From: Hexactinellida sp. DTS-2022 | Lineage: Eukaryota > Porifera > Hexactinellida | Length of the DNA stretch: 64,000 bases | Assembly (NCBI GenBank): GCA_028753945.1 | Contig: JAPNXP010000006.1 | Location: 186,001-250,000 of the forward strand | Direction: 5' to 3' | Shown: one piece after another, positions 1-13,300 of the stretch | Layout of the letters: each line of letters starts with the position of its first letter | How positions within the stretch are numbered: the first letter of the stretch is position 1 | The notes under the pieces: model-generated | Told to the model about the DNA's origin: nothing | Seen by the model: the letters and a program-made list of their open reading frames with translations, nothing else | Database searches by the model: none | Position numbers and translations under genes: made by a program

Positions 1-104
1 GGCATGTTCTTATAACCGACATAAATTATATAGGGTATATGGCAACCGTTTTCCAACATAGTGTGCTTATAACCGGTGTGTTTATATCCGACATCTACTG
101 TATA
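1..104. mobile_element. pogo-type MITE, family B, left-truncated by window edge
   Basis: This is the right part of a short inverted-repeat element of the CAGTGGATGCCGGTTATAAG family. It has the family words TTCTTATAACCG and GGTATATGGCAACCG and ends in CATCTACTG before TA. It lies just upstream of RPS23. Confidence 0.6.
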
Positions 105-207
105 AGGCATATGACGAAATCTCATTTATTTGTGGTTTACTTTACTATTAATTATTAACAGTTTATTAGCTATTATAACAAAACTATACATCTGATCCTA
201 ACTATAT

Positions 208-1337
<1,130 letters not shown>

Positions 1338-1731
1338 TTTTTGATTGGATTAATAGTGAAATAATAGTTAATTAGGTTTATGTAGTGATGAGTAGAAATA
1401 GTTAATATAATTATTCCAAATACTTTTTCGATTTGTTGAAATACAATATGAGAAGATTAATGTAATAGCAAACATAGTTTAATAAACAAACAAACAAACT
1501 ATATTAATTATGATAATAACGAACAAACAAATTCCTAATTAACTTATAAACAAACAACTAACAAACAAATTCCTAGCTACCTAACTAACTATTTAACAAA
1601 CAAACAAATAAATTATCATGAAAACGAACGAACTAATAAACAGACCAAAAATAATTCCTAACTAACGAACGAACAAACAAACTAATTTTTACGAACTTAA
1701 CATATTTATCTGGATTATTAATTATACACTA
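1338..1731. repeat. AAAC/CTAA-rich intergenic stretch
   Basis: The gap between the convergent RPS23 and TAF1B genes is AT-rich, with irregular ACAAACAA and CTAACTAA runs around 1480-1690. I see no coding sequence in it. Confidence 0.5.
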
Positions 1732-4700
1732 TTACACTGGATTATTAATTAATACACTATTACTCGATTCCACTAATGACGTCATAGTTTCAGTTACAAT
1801 ATCGAAAAGCTGGAATTCCAAAAGGCCTAGAATTTCTCCGCAAATTTCCAAAATAAAATGAAATCCGTCTGGAATCAATTCTGTATCCAAAGATGCCATA
1901 TTTCTAATTTTATAAATCAGAAATGTGAAATCTTTATTTGATAGATTATCCTTGAAATAGGTGTCAAGTTTAATTGCCCTAGGTGTGAAATTATTCCGCA
2001 TATCCCTAAGCATTGATAAATGCGTCGATTCAATTGCACCGTGTGTCGCACAAACACTTTCTTTCAAAGTTTTTCTGTTAAATTCGGTTAAAGTTTTCTT
2101 TTTTCGTTGGTTTTTAAGAGTTTTCCAGAATATATCGATCAAATCGATACTCATAGGATCGGTTTTCCGATCGTACACACATAATTCTGTGGCCAATAAG
2201 TGCCGAAACAAACTGTCTGCTGTGTCGAGAATTGGCGCCTGTTTGAATATTTCTGGAAATATTGACACTTCGGTACTGTACTTGAATTCTATAAATAGAA
2301 TCGTAGTTAGTTCCTATTGGAACTATAGTCAGGTTAGTTCCAATAAGAACTATAGTCAGGTTATAAAATGGGAGAATTGGGTAATAATCCATAGTATACA
2401 CTTTCTATAATCCATAGTACAGTATACTCCTAACTATTTCATTGTAATTTCAAGGGACAATGAACTGTGTTCATAATAGAGAGACTTAATATTAGGGGAA
2501 CTCAACTTAATACAAACCATATGTAAGTTGTTAAATTGGGACCATAGGGCTTGTTCATAATATAAAGTTAAATGTTAAGCAGACGAAAAATTGTTCACAA
2601 TAATTTCTGGTATTATGAACAAGTCTTACATAGGGTTTGTATTAAGTTGAGTTCCCCTATTAAAGTATCTCTAATATGAACACAATTACGGTCCCCTGGT
2701 GTTCGTACTAACGAGCTTCTACTGTAGTATAATACAGTGGATGCCGGTTATAAGAACATCGTCGGGAACTGCATATAATGTTCTTATAACCGGCATAAAT
2801 TATATAGGGTATATGGCAACCGTTTTCAGTAGAATGTCCTTTAAACAATTGTTCTTATAACCGGCATCTACTGTACTAATTCAGTTATTATATTATTGTT
2901 TACGATTAGTGTATATGCATACTAATTCCTACTCCATTAATTCTCCTGGCGAGAAAGCTCCTCTTTTAAGCGACAAACAAGCATCAGACGAACCTCCCTT
3001 ATACGAAGCGACTAAACCGGATGTTTACAAATCCGATAACAAACAAATGCAAACTGGATCTAACACCTATGGTTCTATATTTAACTTTGCAAAGGCTTCA
3101 GTTGGTTCCGGTTCATTCACCTTACCCTGGGGTATGGCCCAAGCTGGTATAATACTTGGGTCGATAACAATGTTAATAATCGGGGCATTGAGTCTATATA
3201 CAATGTTATTAATCGTTGAGATAAAACGTGGTTGTCAAAAGAAGATTGAAAGTAATAAAAATCTTGATTTTTCATCTATGGGTCGGATTTGTATGGGTAT
3301 TCCTGGTCGTATTGCTGTTGACATTTCGGTTCTTATTTGTAACTTGGGTGTTTGTGCCGGTTATATGTTATTTATAGGCGGAAACTTACGAATTCCATTA
3401 CACTGTTGGTTCGGTTATCCTACTTCAATTTGGCTAACTTATGCTATTATAGTTCCTATTCTGATTCTACTAACTTTAATTCCTTCGTTTAAATTCCTTG
3501 CTTATGCATCCATGATTGGTTGGGTGTTTTTAGCAATTGCGATGTGTACTGTTTATTACTACGGTGTTTATGAAGGATTTAAATTGGATATTATTTATTT
3601 TAATCCAAAAGGTTTCCCGTTGTTTTATGGTGTAACTGCTTTTCTATTTTGTGTTCATTCAATGGTTATTCCAGTTGAAATGGAGATGGCGAAACCAACA
3701 CAAATGAATGTTGTTTTATTCGTCGCAGGTGTTGTTGTTGTTGTTGTTAACCTTCCCTTTGCTATTTATGGATATCTACTTTTTGGTAGTGAAACAAAAG
3801 GTGTTATATTTGATAACCTGCCAAGTGGAATATTTAATAATATCGTTCGTTTAATGTTAAGCGCAGAACTTACACTAACTTTCCCGCTCGTTTTTAAACC
3901 CGCTTCGCAAATATTCGAGAATTATCTGAACCAAATAACTCCCCGCTTAAAATATCTAAAAATAGTAATTCTGCGGCCAATTTTAGTTCTGGTTAGTTTT
4001 GGCTTCGCAATGACTGTTCCTTATTTCGAATTTATGGCGGCTTTAGTTGGCGGATTCGCAACAACACTTTTGGCATTCATTTGGCCTCCACTTTTCCATT
4101 TCTTGTTGCTACGTAAAACCACAAATATGCTACGAAATATATTCCACATTCTTTTGTTGCTAGTTGGTATCCTAAGTATTGCTACTACAACTTTCACAAC
4201 TATTTTACAGATAATTCAAACAGAAAATAATCCTCCGAACAAGACTTCTAATTTATCAGTTGTTTGTGTGAGTAATCCCTCTTATAACCTTAGTAATGCG
4301 ACACATTCCAGTGACACATTCCTGTTGTCAAGCATCTTCCACTGATGTTTTTATTATGACAAACTTTGTTATAGTCAATTAGTGGATTTTAATGTTACTA
4401 TTAATAGATTGTGCTAAATATTGGATTGAGTTTTTATTGCTACCTTTTGTTGTTGTTTACAAACTATTGATATTATTCATGTAAATATTATTTTATCAAA
4501 TTGAGTTGTAATTATTTTATAACTATTATTATTGTTATTGTTAATTTTATTATTGTTGTTGTTGTGTACAACTTACCATGCCTAACTAACACCTCCATTG
4601 TATACAATTTCACCCAATCTGACCACAAATATATATAGTCGCATTCCTCATCAATACCCATCAAATACCTATTACCCATATCCGTAACCCAGGTATTCTC

Positions 4701-5034
4701 CATATCAAATTCTTGTTCTCCATCCAAACAATAGAATATTCGTAGCAAACAGATTATCAATGACAACATATGAGACTCGTTGGAATGTGTATAATCCTGG
4801 CAAACTGTGGATAAATATGCCTTGTTTGATCTGAGAATTATTAATAGGAGCTTTTCTACATATTTCTGTAAACAAATAGGTAAACAAAGGTGTTGTAATA
4901 ATGCGGCAATTATTGGTTCGGGTTTTGGAATCTGATTTGGCGGTTTTATTTTCATTAAATACAATAGTTGTGTCACTGATGCGTTGATAAAGTAGGGAAG
5001 TGGATTGCCTATAATGGACAGATAGTAAATAGTG

Positions 5035-5088
<54 letters not shown>

Positions 5089-5891
5089 GATAATTATTAT
5101 TGTGTTTTTTAGCCATTAATTGTTGTTGTTGTTTAGGAGTTTACAGTTGTTGTTTTTTGGCAATACAGTCAAAATTGTTTTTTCTAACTAATTATTGATT
5201 CTAAATGTATAAAAATTTCAAATTTGTTTTATTTTAAATCGGATTTTACTTGTTTTATTTAAAAAAAAAACAGGTTTCGACTGTATGGTGTTGTTGTTGT
5301 TGTTTACAAGTTATACTCACAGAATGTGATATATCCACATGGTGTAACCGTTCTCTTAGCATAGAATTCCTTGCAATAAGGCAAATCTCCATTTCGTAGC
5401 CACTGGCACAATTGGAACATACACAGGCCACTGTCTGAATATACGCTCCCTAGATACAGGATGGCCGGAAGGAATTTAGGTTCAATTTGGTGTTTCCATT
5501 TGGTATAATCCTTGTTGTGTATATTCTGCGCTTTTAGGAACTGGAACCAAATATTGTGACATTTTTCTCTAAAAGTATTCTTTACAACATGACCCTCTGA
5601 TTCTAACCAATCAATTTGTTCTCTCAAAAGCGCTTGGATTATGCGACATTTTTCTGTAATCACAAGTTTCATATTTCCCGCGCTTTTTATCGGTAATTTT
5701 TCCTGTTTTTCTCTCTTTTCTTTGCGCTTTTTATACACTTTAGTCCCAATTGAAACTTCAAATGTATCAAGGCATGTTTCCTGAGTTGTCTGTGATTGAG
5801 TTTGACATGTGTTACAGTAGTATAAACCGGAACTAAGTTGAAACTCAGTTCCACCACACTCGAAACATTCTGTAACTTCATTCGTTGACAT
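1732..5891 (-). CDS. TAF1B: TATA box-binding protein-associated factor, RNA polymerase I subunit B (TAF1B/Rrn7-like), three exons
   Basis: TAF1B is the TFIIB-like subunit of the Pol I initiation complex SL1. Exons on the minus strand are 5891-5321, 5008-4577 and 2288-1732. The N-terminus has an Rrn7-type zinc ribbon: CFEC at about residues 9-12 and CNTC at about 26-29. A basic linker and a cyclin-like region follow (exons 1-2), with PYCKEFYAKR and, across the splice, FCNPLPYF. Donors are GTGAGT and GTAAGT, acceptors TATAG and TTATAG, with both introns in phase 1; the total is 519 residues against about 590 in human. Exon 3 is assigned by phase and total length, since its sequence (KTLKNQRKKKTLTEF and onward) is not itself diagnostic. 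Intron 2 (2289-4576) contains a complete transporter gene on the other strand. Confidence 0.65.
2438..2724. mobile_element. composite MITE: two family D halves plus a family A end
   Basis: A forward D segment (GGGACCATAGGGCTTGTTCA near 2535) is followed by an inverted D segment (ATGAACAAGTCTTACATAGG near 2615). The copy then finishes with a family A terminus (GGTCCCCTGGTGTTCG and TTCTACTG before TA). It lies in TAF1B intron 2. Confidence 0.5.
2735..2873. mobile_element. MITE family B, full length, upstream of the transporter gene
   Basis: The element begins CAGTGGATGCCGGTTATAAG and ends CCGGCATCTACTG, flanked by TA on both sides. Its end is 41 bp before the transporter ATG, so it probably forms the promoter or 5' leader of that gene. 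Confidence 0.75.
2915..4345 (+). CDS. amino-acid/auxin permease family transporter (SLC36/SLC38-like), intronless, nested in TAF1B
   Basis: The 476-residue open reading frame starts at ATG 2915. It encodes a polytopic membrane protein of the AAAP superfamily. The first membrane segment has the family signature FNFAKASVGSGSFTLPWGMA (about residues 57-76), and about 10-11 hydrophobic segments follow to about residue 440. The N-terminal tail has an acidic dileucine motif (EKAPLL, residues 13-18), a known type of lysosomal sorting signal, so a lysosomal amino-acid exporter is plausible. The C-terminal tail has several N-x-S/T sites. The gene has no introns and lies antisense inside TAF1B intron 2, so it may be a retrocopy. 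Family is secure; substrate is not. Confidence 0.85.
   Translation: MHTNSYSINSPGEKAPLLSDKQASDEPPLYEATKPDVYKSDNKQMQTGSNTYGSIFNFAKASVGSGSFTLPWGMAQAGIILGSITMLIIGALSLYTMLLIVEIKRGCQKKIESNKNLDFSSMGRICMGIPGRIAVDISVLICNLGVCAGYMLFIGGNLRIPLHCWFGYPTSIWLTYAIIVPILILLTLIPSFKFLAYASMIGWVFLAIAMCTVYYYGVYEGFKLDIIYFNPKGFPLFYGVTAFLFCVHSMVIPVEMEMAKPTQMNVVLFVAGVVVVVVNLPFAIYGYLLFGSETKGVIFDNLPSGIFNNIVRLMLSAELTLTFPLVFKPASQIFENYLNQITPRLKYLKIVILRPILVLVSFGFAMTVPYFEFMAALVGGFATTLLAFIWPPLFHFLLLRKTTNMLRNIFHILLLLVGILSIATTTFTTILQIIQTENNPPNKTSNLSVVCVSNPSYNLSNATHSSDTFLLSSIFH
5035..5088. repeat. (GTT)n microsatellite in TAF1B intron 1
   Basis: About 17 uninterrupted GTT units lie in the short intron between TAF1B exons 1 and 2. 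Confidence 0.9.
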
Positions 5892-5930
5892 TATACCTAA
5901 TCAGATTCCTATATACCCAAATGGTAACTA

Positions 5931-6114
5931 CAGTAGAACCTCGTTAGTACAAATACGGTTAATACGAATGTCCGGATAAGACGAACAAATAGTTCCACAA
6001 AATCAGGTCCCTACAATGGCTATTAAATGGGTATTACTCCGGTTAATACGAACTCCGGATAAAGCGAACAATTTTTTACCGTCCGTTGGTGTTCGTATTA
6101 ACGAGGTTCTACTG
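5931..6114. mobile_element. MITE family A, full length
   Basis: The left end CAGTAGAACCTCGTTAGTAC and right end TAACGAGGTTCTACTG are inverted copies, flanked by TA. It lies just upstream of the TAF1B start. Confidence 0.8.
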
Positions 6115-6318
6115 TATGAAAATAATTAATACAAACGTCTGATTATATCCTATTATGAAGTTATAGTTCCAATTCAACAAATCCATTTAAGAATTAAACC
6201 CGCTTAATTAAATATTTCGCGCCTAATTAAATGAAGGTTTATATTAAAAATTCCAACTTTGGCGCTCACAAATGCAAAATTGCCTTTGATTTTGCTTTAT
6301 AATTATGTTCCTAATAAT

Positions 6319-6619
6319 CAGGGGCGTCGGAAGCGTGTAATCGGGGAGGGGGCAATCAGAATTTAGGGGGGGGCACAGACCAAAACTAATTCTTAGTAGT
6401 ATAAAACCCCACGTGATTTTATGTCTTTTTTGATAGTTTCACATCGAATAAGAGTAGTAGTATCATGACATTTGAACTCATGTATATCATTGGTGTTGTT
6501 ATTTCATCTATTAGGACAGGGGAAGGGGGCACAGGCGAGGGGATGCACAGATGAGGGGGGCACCGAGATTTTTGAGGGGGGCACATGCCCCCCTGTGCCC
6601 CCCCCTTCTGACGCCCCTG
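6319..6619. mobile_element. hAT-type non-autonomous element with perfect 8-bp target duplication
   Basis: The element starts CAGGGGCGTCGGAAG and ends CTTCTGACGCCCCTG. It is flanked by the same 8 bp, CTAATAAT, at 6311-6318 and 6620-6627. An 8-bp duplication and CAGGGGCG-type ends are hallmarks of the hAT superfamily. The 301-bp interior is G-rich (GGGGGGGCACA) and codes for nothing recognisable. Confidence 0.9.
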
Positions 6620-6754
6620 CTAATAATCGAGAAAATTTTGTTCAAATTGATGTGTAATAATCTATTTATCTCTAAAAGTTAATTAATGTAAATATTTCAG
6701 TGAATACTTATAAAAGTATATAGTATGCTATTTCTAACTAAAATTATATATATA

Positions 6755-6914
6755 CAGTATACTCTCATTAATAAGAACACCAGGGGACCATCTTAATATC
6801 CGGAATTCGTATTAACCGGAGTCACTTGCATGCATTTATATAGGCTAGGGGAATTAACCTTGTACTCCTTAACCGATATTCCCTTATCCGTGTTCCTATT
6901 AACAGAGTCGACTG
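6755..6914. mobile_element. MITE family C, full length
   Basis: The left end is CAGTATACTCTCATTAATAA, the middle has GTCACTTGCATGCATTT and GGCTAGGGGAATTAA, and the right end is AACAGAGTCGACTG. TA flanks both sides. Confidence 0.8.
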
Positions 6915-7310
6915 TATATGGTTTTTAAGATAACAAGATTTTGTCCGTATAACGAATTAACTTTTCTGTATAGTAAGCAAAGTCTATTTATAAACTTTTC
7001 CTATAACATTTAAACTCTATAATAGTCTATTAAGATTTCACCAAATTCTAATTCCCTATAATGACATATAATTTGAACTTTACTATTGTCAGTGAACTAA
7101 GTAAATTTGCTCTCTCTAATTGAAACTATAATTAAATTGCTATATTTACGTTTTGAAATTTAATAACTTGATATGTCTATGAGCTCATAATGTACGTAAT
7201 TAGCCAATGAGAGCTGATATTGTCCAATCAGATCACGTTCTGCTAAGTGTAGGCTTATTCGGGAAAGTATTTAACTGAATTCCAGTTGTCTGTTTATTGG
7301 AACTAGAACC
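6915..7310. promoter_or_regulatory. PDE4 5' flank
   Basis: This AT-rich stretch upstream of the first PDE4 exon presumably holds the promoter and 5' leader. I see no coding sequence or recognised repeat in it. Confidence 0.3.
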
Positions 7311-10300
7311 ATGACTGAATTTTCAAATGCTTTCACAATAGACACGGTAAGTTATATTTTAAGAACTTTTTAATGTGGTATTAATTTCAGTTCTAATTTG
7401 ATTCTATGTATGTATATATGGGGGTAAATTGGACTCATAATGGGCTCCTAATAAGTGTATTATACAGCCATTTATAAAAACGCTCCTAATCCTGGTCTGA
7501 TCCAATTTTCATACGTCTAAATCACAAATTAATGTCACGGTATAAAGGAGAGGATTTAAAATTTTCATTCTCCTAACTAAAACTTTCCAAAAATCATGCT
7601 CCAAAGAGCGTCTCGAGCTCCTGGATAATTCCTTGAAATTTAGAATCCTATAAGTTATCCTTCAGACATAATACAATGATTAATTAGTTAAAACCTACGT
7701 TATATTATTGCTTACTTGCTTACTTGCATGTTACGGTTGAATACGAAACATATGTACCTATATTTATATTTATATAATTCATAATCCAAGAGTGAACAAA
7801 AGGCACAGGTGGGCGATTAAAACATATAAAATACAATAGAACTTCGTTAGTATGTACGAACACGGTTAATACGAAATCCTGGTTAGTACGAATACTATTT
7901 CAATCCCCTTCAAATCTTTTCAATACAAATGATATTGGTTATTATGAATTCCGGATAAGGCGAACACATTTTGACGGTCCCCTGGTGTTCCTACTAACTA
8001 ATTAATTAAAGAGAGTTTTATACAATATTTTAATTTAACGCGCTTAAAATTATAAAACTTGACCGCCAAAATAATTACTTTCTAGTTTCTACTATTTTGG
8101 CGCGTAAATTTTTAAAAATTCGATAATTATTTAGGCGCGCAATTTAATGTCTAATTTATCCGTGCTTAATTTGATTGTTTATAATTTCGCGCTTAATTAT
8201 AAGAATATATTTAGCACAATATGTGATATTCGTATCTTTCTACCGAATTTCTTGTGGTTACTAATTAAACAAGAACAATAGTACTATTTCCATATATGAA
8301 TTGAAAATTTAAATATAATTAAACAGCGGTTTTGAATAATATGTTTCAATTATCTAGTTATGTCTATAAAACGCACATTTGTGTATAAAAGAGCATTATT
8401 GGAACTGGAACTAACTTATATTATCTCAAATTTGACTCTTAATACGCATATAACATATTACGCGCCTAAATGATTAGAAATTTTGGCGGCTAATTTTAAC
8501 GATGTAAATTTACGCGCCAAAACATAATACAAATAATTATTTTAGGCGCGTTCAATAAATTCCCAATTCCTACACATTATTTTTCAAACGTTATTTGATT
8601 GGTTTAATTAAACACTATTTCAGTCCCATTCAAAGCCTTTTCAATACAAATTCCGGATAAGGCGAACACATTTTGACGGTCCCCTGGTGTTCCTACTAAC
8701 GAGGTTCTACTGTATACCTCAATTTTTACGCGCCTATAAAAGTTCCATTTCGATTTACGTTCAATTTACCCTTTCAAATCAACCTGTTTACCTAACCAAT
8801 CTTCAATTTACGTTCAATTTACCCTTTTTCAAAATTCAATTTCCCTATTTCAAAATTCAATTTACATTTTCAAAATTCAATTTACCCTTTCAATTCGTTC
8901 AATTTACATTTTCAAAAACCTTTTCCTTTCACTTTACCATTTGAAACAACCTGTTTACCCACTAACTATTCCCAGGAGTTTGACGACATCGAGGTACTCG
9001 GCTTGGAGGACGATACAGACACAGACACGCCCGTAGCACTGGTACCCTCCATAAGCATAACCACAGAGCCCGACACCAAGCGACCCTACTCGCCCCAGGA
9101 CCCGAATCTGATACCAGGCTTCGATTCACAGGCAAGGAATTATAATAGTATATGATATTTATGATTGTTTTACCATTTTAAAATTAATTGTTTTACCATT
9201 TAAAAAATCATTGTTTACCATTTTAAAAATTAATTGTTTACCATTTAAAAAATCATTGTTTTACCATTTTTAAAAATTCATTGTTTTACCATTTTTAAAA
9301 ATTCATTGTTTTACCCTTTAAAAATCATTGCATAAATTCATTATTTACCATTTAAACAAGCAGTAATTTCGAATTTTCAATACACTATACTATATACTAT
9401 AGTATATATAGTCGGCACAGTAAAAATTCATTACCATTACCCTTACCCTTACCATTACCATGACCATTACCATTACCATTACCATTACCATTACCCTTAC
9501 CCTTACCATTACCCTTACCATTACCATTACCATTACCATTACCATTACCCTTACCATTACCATTACCATTACCATTACCATTACCATTACCCTTACCATT
9601 ACCATTACCATTACCATTACCATTACCATTACCATTACCATTACCCTTACCCTTACCATTACCATTACCCTTACCATTACCATTACCATTACCATTACCA
9701 TTACCATTACCATTACCATTACCATTACCATTACCATTACCATTACCCTTACCATTACCATTACCATTACCCTTACCATTACCATACCATTACCATTACC
9801 ATTACCATTACCATTACCATTACCATTACCCTTACCCTTACCATTACCATTACCATTACCATTACCATTACCATTACCCTTACCATTACCATTACCCTTA
9901 CCATTACCATTACCATTACCATTACCATTACCATTACCCTTACCCTTACCATTACCCTTACCATTACCATTACCATTACCATTACCATTACCCTTACCAT
10001 TACCATTACCATTACCATTACCATTACCATTACCATTACCATTACCATTACCATTACCATTACCATTACCATTACCATTACCATTACCATTACCATTACC
10101 CTTACCCTTACCATTACCATTACCATTACCATTACCATTACCATTACCCTTACCATTACCATTACCATTACCATTACCCTTACCCTTACCATTACCATTA
10201 CCATTACCCTTACCATTACCATACCATTACCATTACCATTACCATTACCATTACCCTTACCCTTACCATTACCATTACCATTACCATTACCATTACCATA

Positions 10301-13300
10301 CCATTACCATTACCATTACCATTACCATTACCATTACCCTTACCATTACCATTACCATTACCATTACCCTTACCATTACCATACCATTACCATTACCATT
10401 ACCATTACCATTACCATTACCATACCCATTACCACGAATATCCGGACATAAAATATATACAAAAATACAATATTTTAAAAAATGATCTTTTTACCCCATT
10501 TAAAAAATATGAAAATATTTTTTTATCTCTTATTTTTGTATATTATACCATTGAATACAAAAAAATAAAATAAAAATACATTAGTATAAAATTCATCCCT
10601 ATTACCATACACAGGACAGTATAACCGGTAGCATGGAGAACAGAGGGAGACCTCTCAGCGTATCTGAGATGCGCGGAAACAACCGACACAAACCCCCACC
10701 CAGATCCCAGACTATGGGCGAAGACAGGTCCAGGTATTACAGACGCAAAGTGGGTCAGTTTTAATACCTATACTTTCCAAGTTATAATAGCTATACATAA
10801 GTTATAATTGCATACATACGTTATAATAGCTACAGTTGAAACCGGATATTTTTAACACCGGATATATTTAACACATTTTCTTGTAAATAATTAATTATTG
10901 TTGTTGTTGTAAAATCGGGTATTTTTAACAATCGAATATTTTTAACAAATTTTCGTTAAAAGAATGTGTTAAAAATATCCGGTTTCAACTGTATATTAAT
11001 ACACTAAATACAGTCATGTTCTTATATGAACATTCAAGGGACCAAAAATTGTGTTTATAATAGAGAGACTTCATAATAAGCGAACTCAACTTAATACAAA
11101 CCCTATGTAAGTTGTTAAATGGGACCATAGGGCTTGTTCATAATAAAAAATCTTCATAATAAGCAGACCTGACTGTATCCAGTAAATATATCAATATACA
11201 GTCGACTCCGCTTAATAGAGCCACCTCGGGACCAGGTTACTTTGACCCGATTAAGCGGAGAAATCTATTAACCGGTGTCTCTATTAAGCGGAGTATACTG
11301 TACATCCATTGTATACAATGTATTATACAGCAATTTGTAAATATACTATAATTCACCTTTGCGAAGCCGGGTTTAATATTGAAAAGGTGTTGGCTGATAA
11401 GAAATTAATAAACTATTCACAATCAACATTTTTCTAAGCAAATAATATATTAGTTCCAATTCTATTTGTCCCAATTCACCATAGTTCCAATTTACTTACT
11501 CCTAATATATTTTTTACATTTAATTATTTCCAAACCATATATAGAATTTAGGTTTCCAATTTCTATAATTTATAGTTAATTGCATAATGGAAAAATGACC
11601 TCAATGAATAGTTACGCGTGTTAGTTTCAGTTCCATTATACTATTGTTGTATATGGAATTTGTACAGGTTTTCTCATCTGGTTTAATTGGAATTCAATTC
11701 TTGGAATTATATAAATAGTATTTGCATATTTTTTCAGAATTAAAAATGATTAAATTTACCAATAAAAATTTGTCTTTTGAAGAGAGTCTAACCAACTCTA
11801 CAGGTGATTAAAGTTATTTATTTTTTATAAATTTGTTATTATCAACTTATTGTTAACAGAACACGATTAATACTTAGTTCCTATTAATAAATACTTAGTT
11901 CCAGTCCATATATACATGGTTCCAGTTCATGTATATATGATTACGGTTTTCCTTGAACCCTTTTGATACTTAGTAACACCTGTAATACGGATTTAGGATA
12001 AACGGAACATATTTCGACGGTCCCCTGGTGTTTCTACTAAGTTGATATCCATAGTACTTATAATACACAATGTTCACAGTATTATTGTTATTACTTAATA
12101 CAAATCCTATGTAAGTTGTTAAATTGGGACCATAGGGCTTGTTCATAATAAAAAATCATATTAAGCAGACGAAAAACCGTTTCTAGCCCAATATGTGACA
12201 GATACAAATACAAAATGGGCCAAAAAAAAGTGTCTAATTTTCGGGAATTTTGCTTTACGTAACGAACGAAATATTGTTAATATTAGCAGATCTGACCATA
12301 TAAGTATTATTGTTGTTGTTATTATTACTAGTGTTTTTTGGATGTTGCTGTGTTGTTATTATTGGTGTTGTTGTTGTTATTATTGTTATGTATTATTATT
12401 ATTATTATTGTTATTGTTGTTGTTATTATTATCATTGTTGTCATTATCTCATTGTTGTTGTTGTTGTTGTTATTATCATTATTCTTATCATTATTGTTAT
12501 CATTATTGTTATTATCATTATCATTGTTGTTGTTGTTGTTGTTGTTATTATCATTATCTCATCATGTAGAGCACCCGCACCTCTCTATAAAGGTGTCGCC
12601 TCAGCTGAACAAGAAACGCATGTCGTTCCTGTACCGACCTCAGGGCGCCGACCTGCCAGGATCCCAATCCCGGTCCCAATCCCTTATGTCCAACTCATCA
12701 TTCAAATCTGCTTTATACGATAACTTTCTGACACCTTTTGCGAGGGTACTCATGCATATGAAACATATAAAGGAAGGTTTGTATGGATTGGAGAAAAACT
12801 TGACTTTGGATGAAGAGGTTGTAAACAACAACAATTGCGAAGAGACAAATAGGAGACACGTGAACAGTTCTATGTTAATACAAACCTGCATACAGGGTCT
12901 GGAGGAGTGTCTGGAGTTAGTCGAGTCGCTTGAGTCGGGAAAGAGTATTGGCGAGTCCGCAGGTGAGAATAGTAAACAAACTTATTTACTTACTTACTAA
13001 CTAACAAACATATATATATACTTACTAACTAACTAACTAGTAAACAAACATATATATATACTTACTAACTAACTAGTAAACAAACTAATAAACTAACTAA
13101 CTAACTTACTACTTAACTAACAAACAAACAAATATACTAACTAACTAACTAATAAACAAACAAACAAACAAACAGATAAATACTTCCACTTAATTGTATC
13201 AAATCAACAAAAATTGTTATATACATTAGACTCTCGTTAATAAGAACACGGATAAGGGAAATATCGGTTAAGGAGTACAAGGTTAATTCCCCTAGCCAAT

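Noticed and set aside
1961..2410. 149-residue plus-strand frame opposite TAF1B exon 3
   Set aside because: The minus-strand frame fits the TAF1B splice phase; the plus frame has no recognisable features.
6472..6657. 61-residue frame across the hAT MITE
   Set aside because: It overlaps the element's G-rich body and one terminal repeat, with no support as a gene.
9430..10433. Interstitial telomere repeat
   Set aside because: The variant unit is CCCTTA (TAAGGG), not the CCCTAA/TTAGGG animal telomere repeat in any rotation.
9460..10485. Long open frames (Thr-Ile, Leu-Pro or Met-Val dipeptide proteins) across the hexanucleotide array
   Set aside because: They exist only because the repeat unit is six bases without stops; they are intronic to PDE4 and have no complexity.
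12195..12569. Val/Leu/Cys-rich frames before PDE4 exon 4
   Set aside because: Translation of a GTT/ATT microsatellite; coding sequence starts after the acceptor at 12569.
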